DNA of 64,000 nucleotides from Enoplosus armatus (Eukaryota > Chordata > Actinopteri > Centrarchiformes > Enoplosidae): contig NC_092196.1 of NCBI RefSeq assembly GCF_043641665.1, positions 15,869,692-15,933,691 of the forward strand, given 5' to 3'. Within the stretch, counting starts at the first letter, position 1, and the number at the start of each line of letters is the position of its first letter. Made by a program: the position numbers and the translations under genes. The notes under the pieces were generated by a model. It was not told the DNA's origin. It searched no databases and worked only from the letters and a program-made list of their open reading frames with translations. Below are positions 54,601 through 64,000 of the stretch, piece by piece.

Positions 54601-57600
54601 TGAATCACAAGTAGGAAGCAGACACGAGCACAGACGGCGAGGAATGAGTCGTAGTTGTTCAGCATATCATTATTCAGCTGATTTACCAAGAATATCAAAC
54701 CTGCTTTGAGTTTCCCAGTTTGGTAGAAAAATATTGAAGAGTTATGGTAATAATATATAAATATGCAAGTGGCTTACCGCATGGCTTCACAGAATGAATT
54801 CAAAGCAGAAATAATATAAGGTGCACATTGTAAATGGAAATTGAGGGTTTGCAAGGTCATCCAGTTTAACCTTGAAGTGGCTAAAATTGATATTTTTATA
54901 ATAACAACATTAATCACAATGTTAAAGGGGTCTTTCTTAGTGATGAACCTGCAGAGGATTATCACCTGAAACTGCAGCTCCCTTCTGCTTTACTGAGCTT
55001 TATAGCGAGTTTCAGCTCATTGTTTAACTGTCTGGCTGCAGCTTGACTGTTTTGGTCCACTCTCGCTGCTCTCATGGCGTCGTTTCTGGCCGCAGCAGGC
55101 AGCTGTGTTTCGTGAAAATGCTCTAAAAACCCACTGCACGCTACCTGCTCAGCACACAGACACAGTTAGCGATGAGCTGGTGAACATAGTGGGACGTTCA
55201 GCAACTACAGAGACAGATATTTTCCTCAGGAGGTGTTTGAAACCAAAAACATTCGCATTCGCCAGGTAGTCAGAAACACGACTCCTAACCCCATTGAGAG
55301 GTGGTACGCTGTGCTGCTCTTGGCCATTTGTTGTTACTGACATTTGTCTTCACAGGTGGCTCGGCTACATAGGCCTGCTACTGTTCGACGTCCTCATCTG
55401 CCTTCTGGTGCTGTTTGGCCTCATTCGCAACTCCAAGGGAACGCTTATAGGGTGAGTCTCATCACAAGATCATGGCCACCAGAGCACTGAAGGGAAAATG
55501 CTTCCGCCCTGGGAAATTATTTCAGCTGTTGTCACAGAATGATGGCAATTACTGAACATGAAGCCTTCAGCTGATCAGGGACACCTTGTCATTACAGTTC
55601 AGTCAGGATGATTTCATGCTCTATGAAGTATCAGTCCAGTCACAATTCATTTAGCATAAGCATCACCCCCTCAGTATTTTAGTGATTATTAATGACACTT
55701 CATGACACACTTAAATCTACAGGTTTGCCCCTATATATTTGGTTACTGTTTTATATTAAATAAAACAGCTATAAAAAGGCAATTTGCATTTTATAGGCAC
55801 TAAAATAATATACACTGCCAAAGAAAATGATATTAACATTAATCCTTCTTATCACTGCACATTTTTGATCAGGTTTTGGCAAAAAAGCTTCTCTAAGCCA
55901 AATAGTTGCAGTTAATTGCCTAATATTTTTATTATTTGATTCAGCCAGTAGTTTGTTGATGTTGTTTTTTTTCCTATTCCACACATTTCCCGTACAGTTT
56001 TTCCAGCACGTCATTATTTAGTTGCATTTAACTTAAATAATTACTTAATAATTACTTAAATATTACTTTCAAAAGAAAACTGGTCCAATGTGATGCATGT
56101 GAAGGCTTGACACATACTAAAGGACCAACTTAATTAGTTTAAACATATCTCCCTCTTCACTATATGGATTGTTGTTGTACATTTGAATAGTATTGCTCCA
56201 ACACTGCAGGTTAGAGGTACTTAAACTTTTCACCTCCTCTTGACCTCCCCAGGGTGTGCTTGTTTGGTGTAGTGGCTCTGGTAATCAGCTGGGTCTCCCT
56301 GGGGATGGAGTTGGCCGTCTCTGCGGTAAGTGTCTCCATCAGAGCGTGATCCTGTTTTCCAGGTAAAGCTGCACAGTTCATTACGTATAATTGGATAACA
56401 CCATATTCGTGTGTGCACAGCCAAAAGGCAGGGGTGTTTTATTTCTCTTGATCAGTTCAGTTGAAAAGTCAAGATGTTGATAAACTGTGGAGTGATGAGA
56501 AAAATAGAAACACCTATATGATAACTTCAAGGCAATACATGAACCTAGAGATAGACATGTTTTAATACATATAGAAATCCTCTGATTTAATAATAATTTG
56601 TGTCTAATATTTTGTCTGTTAAAATCCATAAAAAATGTGTCTACTAATCTAGTTTAACTGCTGGATGCAAAGTCCATTCTCAGGTTATGTGCACTAGAGG
56701 CTTCAGGTTTCCTCATCACACTTGACTAAATTGCATACTGGACCATGATTGGCTCCAAACTGGTTGTGATGTCACAAATCATGCTCGTTTTCCAGAAATC
56801 CTTAACAGTAATGGTGGTGGGACCTGTGATCACAAGCATCATTAGGATTAGCATTGTAGCCATAAGACAAAAAATACTTGATGTTTGGTTTAGATTGTGT
56901 GATTGCTCTCAGCTGACATGGGGTCAACCTGTCACACTGTAAAAATGTTTTTAAAGCTCACATCTAGTTTTGTGTTTGTGAAGACTTGTTAATATGCAGT
57001 GAAAATAAAAGTGTCTCTACAACTGTGTCTTGTTCTTCTAGACCTCCAGTGACTTCTGCGTTGCTCCTGACACGTATGTCACCAAAGTGGCAAACCAGTA
57101 CAGAGTCATCAAGCAAGGTATGAATCACAGACACTAAGCATCATTCATGTGGTACCGAGACTACCATGTTGACGACTCAGACGACTCTTTAAAATGGTGA
57201 ATATTAGTCATCGCAAATTGAAGAGGACATGTTGGCCGGAGCTGTTTAATCTCCTCCCCCTTCCTGGTCTCAATGCTCTGATTATTGTGCAGCAGTGAGA
57301 CGACATTGTTCTAAAGAGCGGGGCTTGGTCTTGTTCATGGCCCATAAAAAGCCTCTTGAAATTACTGCCACATCTGCAGCAGGGTCAAGAGGGCAGTGGG
57401 CTCCCTTTTTACGCAGTACAGAAGCCTCTCTAACGCGTCCTGTTTTAGTAATTGCCCAATCTGTCTCGTGATGGGATGCGTGTAAGGGAACAATTATTGT
57501 GCCTCGGGTGTGTGTGTGTGTGTGTGTAGCAGAGTGTATGAGGGAGATAAGAGCAGCGGAGAAGAGGATCAGAGACGCCATATATTTCCTGAATCCCTCT

Positions 57601-60600
57601 TCAGTCCTGCTTAGAAATGAAAACACAGAGGACTCCCTGCCTACTTGATCTGCTTTTTTTCCCCCAACATCAGTTTCACAATTTGTGCACTCCTCTCTAA
57701 AATATGGTGATTGCTGAATACACAAACCAAGATTTTGGTTAGTCATAGCAGAGCATCAGCTGTGCATGCTGTGATTCCTCCTGAACCATGAGCTGCATTA
57801 TGCTGCTGCTATGAAGCTGTATTGTGCCTCAGGGCTGATTCATGCAGTATGGGGCTTTTTAGTGCTATTTTTTCCCCTGTAACTAACTATTCACCCGTTG
57901 AAAGAAGTCTTTATTTTATTTTGACAATGGAGTCAAGTTTATTCCTATTGTGGTGATATTGCAAATGAATGTTAAACATAGCACATGATTACGAACCCCA
58001 AGATATTATTTGTCTTTAAAATTTAGGTTGCGTTTACATACAAATGTAGGCCTTGGCAAGGGAACATCTTACTCAGTTTTATATTTTCCCTTCACAGCTC
58101 ACGCCTTCCTGAGATTGCACCAGACAAATCTCTGGATAGAACAAAGTGTGTTATTACTACAGTGGATTTATTGTTCCTCCCCAGGATAGCTGTTATATTT
58201 TCTTGAACATGCATCATTTCAACAACCCTCATTGTTATTTTTCGTGTTGCAGCAGTATTTCTCTGTTATTCTGATGGTTTCGTTGGTAAAATCCTTTATA
58301 AACGATAGCAGCAGTGATTATGACGAGCTGCATCTCTGAAAAAAGATGGACTTTAAATCACAAATTGTAAAGCCGAATAACTCCCTCAATACTTCTACCA
58401 CAACTATATTTAAGTATGTATTCACTCAAGTAAAGTTCACAAGTTTATTTTGAGGAGGTTCATCTCTCTAAAACATTTGCTTGTTCAGTTTGGTTGGCAT
58501 CTAGTAGCTAGCAGTTTCGCATGCTTAGAAAACATAAAACCGCAAACAAAATACTCACAAGCTCCAGGGACTGGAACTAGATTGATTTTGACTCCCTTAA
58601 CCTGCCAACATTTTTAACCTCGTGGGATAATGTGCTGCCAAATCTCTGTCCAATAAACAAGGTGTTTTGTGGCCGTTGCCCGAAGCCGTGGCTCAATGAT
58701 AACACTGGGTAACAATTTGAAAAAAAAATTCTGTTGAGTTAGAGTTTTATGCTGATTAAAACTAAAATTGGCATGCTGATTCCAAAATTGCAGTCAGTTT
58801 TTTTCTAGCACGTCAAGTTTTTTCTCCAAAGCTTACCCTCCAGATAAGCAAAATTCCACTGATTAGCTGTAGTAAGACTTGCCAGGACTCATCTACAGCT
58901 ATGTGGCAACTTGTTTGTGCAGTCACAATTGAGACAGTGCGGTGAGAGGTGTGTGCAGCTCCCAATAGGTCAGTACTATCACACACATATCTGTTAAGTA
59001 CAGTATTTTTCATATTTTTTAAGAAAACGGGGATCCTATAGTTCAAAAACTTGACGTGATAGAGAAAAACTGAGATCAGTTTTGGATTCCGCACCCAAAC
59101 ATTAGTTAAAAACAGCTGTCAGACCTAACTCAACAAAAATTGTGTTCCCCAGTGTAATCAATCTTATTGTAAAACAGAACAATATCCTGGTCTTGTCCAA
59201 GTCAGTGTAACTGAAACTTTATGGACATCACCAATTCTTCATTTTCTGCTACATGGAACAGTGGCAAAAGTAATGATATAGTTATATTAAGGTGCTTCCT
59301 TTTGCTTGATCATTATAAGTCATAAATGAGTCTTCTTTCAACCCACTGTGTATTGGCAGCAATATTTTATTCTGTATGTCAGTGACACAAGACCTGAACC
59401 CAGCCTCATGATGAGGCATCAGATGTTCCATCCATTACCAAAAGTCAGACTCAGACCAGGAATCTACTCTTCCTGGTATTTATGTGTGTGGGCGTATGTG
59501 TGACAGATCCTGGCTTGATATGTACTTCTCTATACCGGAAATCCTCCTCTCATGAATTTGCTCAACTGTGTGGGAAACAAGCTCGTGGCTCAGCAGTGAG
59601 GGTGGACGTCATTTACACAGTGTGTCAGGCCGGTGGCCGCGTTCTCACAGCTTGTATTTGTGGACATCGCTGAAGCTTTTAAGTCACTTAGACAGAAGAT
59701 AAGATGGCGCCGCGGATGGCTGCCTCGGTCTGTTGGAGCGCATTGTTTTGCCTTGTTTTGTTTGTAAACAGTGTTTTTTGTTTTGGTTCACGGAGCTCTT
59801 TCACCAGAGAAGAGCTCATGAACATCAGGGGAACATCTCCAGTGGATTTGTTTCCCGAATTTCTGGCACCTTTAACTGTTTTATGGGACATTCTGGTCAA
59901 AGGTGCTCTCACCTTTGCAGCTCAACGCCGACGTAGAGGGAAACGTGCCGGTGCGCTCGTGCGTCTTCGCCGGCGAGGACAACGCACACCGCTACCCGGA
60001 ATATTTCTCTCTAACGTGCGCTCACTGGGGAATAAGATGGACGAACTCCAGCTGCTGATGAGGAGAAACAAGGACTTTTATTCATCTGCTGTTTTGTGCT
60101 TCACGGAGACATGGCTGGGGGAAAGAACTCCCGACGCGGCGCTGCAGCTGGACGGATTCCAGCTACTCCGAGCGGACCGCGACGCGCACCTCTCCGGCAA
60201 AACAAAGGGTGGAGGTATTTGTTTCTACATCAACAGCAGCTGGTGTAACGACGTGACAGTGATCCGACGGCATTGCTCTCCTTCCCTGGAAACCTTTTTC
60301 ATAAACTGTAAACCTTACTACTCCCCCCGTGAGTTCGCTTCATTCATTCTGGTCGGTGTTTACATTCCACCGGAGGCCAACGTGCAGGACGCACAGCGCG
60401 CACTCGCCGATCAGATACTGGAAACGGAGCAGACCAACCCGGACTCCTTAGTTATTGTCCTCGGTGACTTTAACAAAGGTAATCTCAGACACGAACTCCC
60501 AAAATACAAACAGTTTATTAAATGCCCCACCAGGGAGGGGAACACTCTGGATCACTGTTACACCACAGTCAGTAACGCTTTTCACGCCGTCACCCGCGCT

Positions 60601-62866
60601 GCACTGGGACACTCTGACCACGACATGGTCCACCTGATTCCCACATACAGGCAGAAATTAAAACTTTCTAAGCCTGTTGTGAGAACTTCGAAGAAGTGGA
60701 CTAGTGAAGCTGCAGAGGACCTGAAGGCGTGTTTGGACTGTACTGACTGGGATGTTTTCAGGACTGCTACCAACAGTCTGGATGAGTACACAGAGGCTGT
60801 GACTTCATATATCAGCTTCTGTGAGGACTGCTGTGTACCAACTCGGACCAGGGTGAGTTACAACAACGACAAACCCTGGTTCACAGCAAGACTGCGACAG
60901 CTGAGGTTGGAAAAGGAAGAGGCGTTTAAGAGTGGCAACAGAGCAGAGTTTAAGGAAGCCAAGTACAAGTTTAGCAAGGCGGTGAGGGAAGCTAAACGAC
61001 TGTACTCAGAGAGACTACAAAACCAGTTCTCCTCCAACGACTCTGCTTCTGTGTGGAGGGGGCTCAGGCAGATCACCAACTACAAGCCAAGAGCCCCCAA
61101 CTCTGCTAACGACCGACGCCTCGCCAACAGCCTCAACGACTTCTACTGTCGCTTTGAAAGACAATGGGACAGTCCTGACACCATCCCCCACACCATCACC
61201 CACCAGCTCCAGCCCAACAGCCCCAACCCCCTCATCACACCTGGGGCTGAACTCTCACACCTCCTACCACCACAGCTGCCCCCCACAGCGCCCCCCACTC
61301 CTCCAGCATCAACACCTCTGTCTGTCCTTGAAAGAGATGTGAACAGGCTCTTCAAGAGACAAAACCCGCGTAAAGCTGCTGGACCAGACTCCATCTCCCC
61401 ATCCTGCCTGAAGCGCTGCGCCGATCAGCTGTCTCCGGTGTTCACGGACATCTTCAACACCTCACTGGAGACATGCCACGTGCCAGCCTGCTTCAAGGCC
61501 TCCACCATCATCCCCGTCCCCAAAAAACCAGGGCCCACTGGATTAAATGACTACAGACCCGTCGCCCTGACCTCTGTGGTCATGAAATCATTTGAACGCC
61601 TGGTTTTGTCCCACCTCAAATCCATCACAGACTCTCTGCTGGACCCCCTGCAGTTCGCCTACAGAGCCAACAGGTCTGTAGACGACGCCGTCAACCTGGC
61701 TCTACACTACATCCTCCAGCACCTGGACTCTGCAGGATCCTATGCCAGGATCCTGTTTGTGGACTTCAGCTCTGCCTTCAACACGATCGTCCCGGCTCTT
61801 CTTCAGGACAAGCTCTCCCAGCTCAACGTGCCTGACCCCACCTGCAGGTGGATCACAGATTTCCTGTCTGACAGGAAGCAGCACGTGAAGCTGGGGAAAC
61901 ACGTCTCTGACTCGCGGACGATCAGCACCGGCTCCCCTCAAGGCTGCGTTCTTTCTCCACTACTCTTCTCCCTGTACACCAACAGCTGCACCTCCAGTCA
62001 CCAGTCTGTCAAGCTCCTGAAGTTCGCGGACGACACCACCCTCATCGGACTCATCTCTGGAGAGGATGAGTCTGCCTACAGGTGGGAGATTGACCATCTG
62101 GTGACCTGGTGCAACAGCAACAACCTGGAGCTTAACGCTTCAAAGACAGTGGAGATGGTTGTTGACTTCAGGAAGAGCGCAGCCCCACCCGCCCCCATCA
62201 CCCTGTGTGACTCTGCAGTGGACACTGTGGAGTCCTTCCGTTTCCTGGGCTCCATCATCAGCCAGGACCTCCGGTGGGAGCTGAACATCAGCTCCGTCAT
62301 CAAGAAAGCCCAACAGAGGATGTACTTCCTGAGGCAGCTGAGGAAGTTTAACCTGCCACAAAAAATGCTGGTTCACTTCTACACTGCCATCATAGAGTCC
62401 ATCCTCACCTCCTCCATCACCGTCTGGTACGCTGCTGCCTCCACCAAGGACAGACGCAGACTGCAGCGTATCATCCGCTCTGCAGAGAGGGTGATCGGCT
62501 GCAACCTTCCATCTCTTCAGGACCTGTACTCCTCCAGGACCCTGAGGAGAGCAGGGAAGATCGCTGCCGACCCCTCCCACCCCGGACACCATCTGTTCGA
62601 CCCCCTCCCCTCTGGCAGGAGGCTGCGGTCCATCAGGACCAAAACCTCCCGCCACAAAAACAGTTTCTTCCCCTCTGCAGTCAACCTGACAAACTCTCAC
62701 TGACCCCCCCCCAGAACACAAACACAAGCTATACGTTATATTAACGTACATCACCCCTGTCCCCACTGCGTTACATTAACGCACCCACCCCCTACTGGAC
62801 ACTTTATCTGGACACTTTACTTTATTCTGGTCACTGCACTGTTGTTATTTATCTTATCTTATTTTT

Positions 62867-62907
<41 letters not shown>

Positions 62908-63818
62908 TTTTATTTTTATTCTTATTCTTATTTTAGCTTTTATATTCTACTTATTTGTTATCAAAACAATAGCACCTTCAGACCACAGCAAATTCCTTGT
63001 AATGTATGTTACTTGGCAATAAACAGTTTCTGATTCTGATTCTGATTCTGATTCTGATTCTGACTTAGGATTTCTCATCGACTCCCACTCACTGCTGTGA
63101 GTTAGGAGTAGCTGGAGTGGGTTGTAATAGCATGTGAAAGTCCAAACCCATAATTACAATCTGCTTTGCTGCATGGTGAACTGTGAGCAGAATACAAGTT
63201 TGGTCATGTTGTAAATGAACAATAACTCCAGAGCTGATGTAACCGCTCATTGTGCTGTTTTGCAGTAAGACGGTTATACCTAAGCCTCTCAGTAGCTGTG
63301 GGCTCTGTTGTTGCTTAAGTGTTGCTGCGTCAAGAGAAAAACACATTAATTCATACTGTTACAAAATGTGTGAACTTTATTCTTTTGGAACATTTCACCT
63401 CAGAGCTCAGGATTAGCTCAGCAGGTGCGCGGTTACAGAAGCAGCCGAGCTCTAACAGGGCAGCAGGGAGCACGACGAGGCCGAGCTAGAAAATAAAATA
63501 AAATGTCTTCCTTGGTTTTCCCGGATCAAAACAGTGGTGGCTGAAGAAGTGACTCGGGGAAGAGAAAGCACAATGCAACATGCAATACAACAAAATCAAG
63601 AGACATAACTACGTTTTCTTTAGTGATAAAGGAATGAGCAGGTATCACTGGTGCACTGTGCTCATTCTGGTCCTTAAACAGTGTGTACAAAGCTCAAAAA
63701 AGCCCTACATGTGAATTCATGTGTCTCTGCTAACATATTCTGTTCTGTCCTTTTGTTCACAGATATCCTGCAGTACTACCTTAGTTGCAGTTTGGAACAA
63801 ACTAACCCCTTCCAGCAG
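48611..63818 (+). CDS. ttyh3: TTYH3: tweety homolog 3 membrane protein, 5' eight exons, runs off the window
   Basis: Tweety-family plasma-membrane protein, described as a large-conductance calcium-activated chloride channel; that channel role is now questioned by structures of closed dimers. Exons here: 48611-48736, 51573-51742, 53822-53933, 54086-54306, 55356-55451, 56253-56325, 57042-57117 and 63763-63818, a continuous 930 nt (310 codons) with GT-AG junctions; the rest lies beyond 64000. The N-terminus [14 protein letters not shown] matches TTYH3. Predicted membrane helices are at about 43-66, 84-108, 211-232 and 239-264, with a Cys-rich loop ([12 protein letters not shown]) after helix 1. 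The extracellular loop (about 109-209) has N-glycosylation sequons at N127, N145 and N193. The conserved [12 protein letters not shown] joins exons 4 and 5. Exon 3 is preceded by an unusually long pyrimidine tract (about 53700-53820). Intron 2 carries an L2 tail, intron 4 a dispersed repeat, and intron 7 (6.6 kb) an intact L2 element and a TIR element. Confidence 0.95.
49810..49841. repeat. 13-bp hairpin in TTYH3 intron 1
   Basis: TGATTCACTTCTG (49810-49822) and its exact reverse complement (49829-49841) flank a 6-nt loop. A tandem duplication of AGACGTGTTCC follows at 49861-49882. Confidence 0.8.
51925..52045 (+). mobile_element. L2-type LINE/SINE 3' tail fragment in TTYH3 intron 2
   Basis: The stretch ends with CAGGGATCAATAAAGTAATT followed by about three TTCTGA units. 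This is the same organisation as the tail of the intact L2 at 63010-63062 and a common 3' end of fish L2-mobilised elements. The upstream 80-100 bp have no readable coding frame, so it is either a 5'-truncated L2 or a SINE that borrowed the tail. Confidence 0.65.
54965..55245 (-). repeat. Inverted relative of the 13467-13885 repeat, in TTYH3 intron 4
   Basis: Read in reverse it contains CTCCTGAGGAAAATATCTG and TTCACGAAACACAGCTGCC. The first block corresponds to 13662-13680. It ends about 100 bp before exon 5. Confidence 0.5.
57118..58696 (+). other. TTYH3 intron 7, 5' part: no gene seen
   Basis: Unique AT-rich intron sequence with a short GT microsatellite at 57509-57527. No further coding exon is recognised; exon 7 joins exon 8 (63763) in phase to give KQ-DILQYYL as expected for TTYH3. 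Confidence 0.6.
58697..59160. mobile_element. Non-autonomous element with long terminal inverted repeats, TTYH3 intron 7
   Basis: The left arm (58697-58823) and the reverse complement of the right arm (59045-59160) share TGATNACACTGGG at the outer tip, then TTGAGTTAG, a middle GATTCCAAAA / GAATCCAAAA and an inner CACGTCAAGTTTTT. The arms are therefore about 115-127 bp imperfect inverted repeats around a unique core of roughly 220 bp with no coding potential. This is the form of a MITE-like DNA transposon. I cannot assign the superfamily, and no clear target duplication is visible. Confidence 0.75.
59704..62703 (+). CDS. L2-like retrotransposon protein: APE endonuclease plus reverse transcriptase, 999 aa, uninterrupted
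   Basis: Enzyme for target-primed reverse transcription of the element's own RNA. Residues 1-98 are a hydrophobic then Arg-rich leader. The apurinic-type endonuclease is at about 99-312, with SNVRS (N104), FTETWL (E135), LGDFN (D255, N257), LDHCY (D283) and GHSDHD (D305, H306). A Pro-rich linker (about 497-540) follows. The reverse transcriptase is at about 553-790: [33 protein letters not shown] (catalytic Asp in motif A), [15 protein letters not shown] and FADDTT (D776, D777). The C-terminal region typical of CR1/L2 proteins follows ([35 protein letters not shown]). No stop or frameshift and no missing catalytic residue is seen, so the insertion looks young. The clade call rests on motif style and the tail, not on a tree. 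Confidence 0.92.
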   Translation: MAPRMAASVCWSALFCLVLFVNSVFCFGSRSSFTREELMNIRGTSPVDLFPEFLAPLTVLWDILVKGALTFAAQRRRRGKRAGALVRLRRRGQRTPLPGIFLSNVRSLGNKMDELQLLMRRNKDFYSSAVLCFTETWLGERTPDAALQLDGFQLLRADRDAHLSGKTKGGGICFYINSSWCNDVTVIRRHCSPSLETFFINCKPYYSPREFASFILVGVYIPPEANVQDAQRALADQILETEQTNPDSLVIVLGDFNKGNLRHELPKYKQFIKCPTREGNTLDHCYTTVSNAFHAVTRAALGHSDHDMVHLIPTYRQKLKLSKPVVRTSKKWTSEAAEDLKACLDCTDWDVFRTATNSLDEYTEAVTSYISFCEDCCVPTRTRVSYNNDKPWFTARLRQLRLEKEEAFKSGNRAEFKEAKYKFSKAVREAKRLYSERLQNQFSSNDSASVWRGLRQITNYKPRAPNSANDRRLANSLNDFYCRFERQWDSPDTIPHTITHQLQPNSPNPLITPGAELSHLLPPQLPPTAPPTPPASTPLSVLERDVNRLFKRQNPRKAAGPDSISPSCLKRCADQLSPVFTDIFNTSLETCHVPACFKASTIIPVPKKPGPTGLNDYRPVALTSVVMKSFERLVLSHLKSITDSLLDPLQFAYRANRSVDDAVNLALHYILQHLDSAGSYARILFVDFSSAFNTIVPALLQDKLSQLNVPDPTCRWITDFLSDRKQHVKLGKHVSDSRTISTGSPQGCVLSPLLFSLYTNSCTSSHQSVKLLKFADDTTLIGLISGEDESAYRWEIDHLVTWCNSNNLELNASKTVEMVVDFRKSAAPPAPITLCDSAVDTVESFRFLGSIISQDLRWELNISSVIKKAQQRMYFLRQLRKFNLPQKMLVHFYTAIIESILTSSITVWYAAASTKDRRRLQRIIRSAERVIGCNLPSLQDLYSSRTLRRAGKIAADPSHPGHHLFDPLPSGRRLRSIRTKTSRHKNSFFPSAVNLTNSH
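62869..62905 (+). repeat. T37 homopolymer in the L2 3' UTR
   Basis: 37 consecutive T followed by degenerate ATTTTT units. It is inside the retrotransposon and not at its 3' end. Confidence 0.95.
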
Positions 63819-64000
63819 GTTTGTTGCATATATTGCTAACTTTGTTTCTGCATGTTTATTTACCCTTCAGATGAATCCCCATAAGCTGTCTGACTGGTAG
63901 CTTTCCAAATCAACGTTAATGTGATGTTGATTTTCAGATCTCAGCAGTCATAATATCATAGACATATTGTCTGCATGCTGTATGACCTTGTTATTGGTAA

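Larger units (their letters stand above)
59692..63062 (+). mobile_element. CR1/L2-type non-LTR retrotransposon, apparently intact, in TTYH3 intron 7
   Basis: A LINE of about 3.4 kb in the same orientation as TTYH3. It contains one long open frame (59704-62703, separate entry), a 3' UTR with a run of 37 T (62869-62905), a tail reading CAATAAACAGTT and then about 5 copies of the hexamer TTCTGA ending near 63062. That tail type is what I recognise from fish L2 elements. The 5' end is placed just before the ATG because ACTTAG occurs at both ends (59686-59691 and 63063-63068), a possible 6-bp target duplication. GC content and CpG density of the body are clearly higher than in the surrounding intron. 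Confidence 0.85.

Noticed and set aside
59704..62703. Possibility that the 999-codon frame is a host exon of TTYH3
   Set aside because: It encodes endonuclease and RT motifs, while TTYH3 exons 7 and 8 join in phase without it.
62140..62766. 208-codon minus-strand open frame
   Set aside because: Antisense shadow of the L2 reverse-transcriptase frame; the sense frame carries all the motifs.

Overview
This is a 64 kb piece of a teleost fish nuclear genome, most likely a percomorph. The evidence is a set of spliced vertebrate genes with GT-AG introns, an AT-rich intergenic background, GT/CA microsatellites, and dispersed repeats whose sequences I recognise as widespread in spiny-rayed fishes. 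There is no bacterial, plasmid or CRISPR-like content. All exon boundaries were read by hand from splice signals, reading phase and remembered vertebrate orthologues; no alignment was run.

Layout. About 1-31,170 holds no gene I can recognise. It contains decayed transposon-derived repeats, microsatellites and unique AT-rich DNA. From 31,173 the window becomes gene-dense, with four genes: MRM2 (mitochondrial 16S rRNA 2'-O-methyltransferase, minus strand, 31,173-33,044), NUDT1 (MTH1, oxidised purine nucleotide hydrolase, plus strand, 33,916-37,068), SNX8 (PX-BAR sorting nexin, minus strand, 38,740-46,968) and TTYH3 (tweety-family membrane protein, plus strand, 48,611 to beyond the right edge). 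The orientation gives a head-to-head pair MRM2/NUDT1, a tail-to-tail pair NUDT1/SNX8 and a second head-to-head pair SNX8/TTYH3. The reading frames of MRM2 (239 aa), NUDT1 (156 aa) and SNX8 (516 aa) close perfectly across all exons. TTYH3 gives 310 codons in eight exons before the window ends.

The genes act in different places: MRM2 in mitochondrial ribosome assembly, NUDT1 in clearing oxidised nucleotides, SNX8 on endosomes, TTYH3 in the plasma membrane. They are neighbours rather than a pathway, although the MRM2-NUDT1 pairing is conserved to human and probably reflects a shared promoter.

The most notable mobile DNA is in TTYH3 intron 7. It holds a CR1/L2-type non-LTR retrotransposon with an uninterrupted 999-codon endonuclease-reverse transcriptase frame and a (TTCTGA)n tail, and just upstream a 464 bp element with long imperfect terminal inverted repeats. 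Other points worth a look are three in-frame splice donors at 18-nt spacing in MRM2, a GC-AG intron in SNX8, and mirrored CCAAT motifs at the two ends of the MRM2/NUDT1 promoter interval. I did not find a convincing wholly new biological system.
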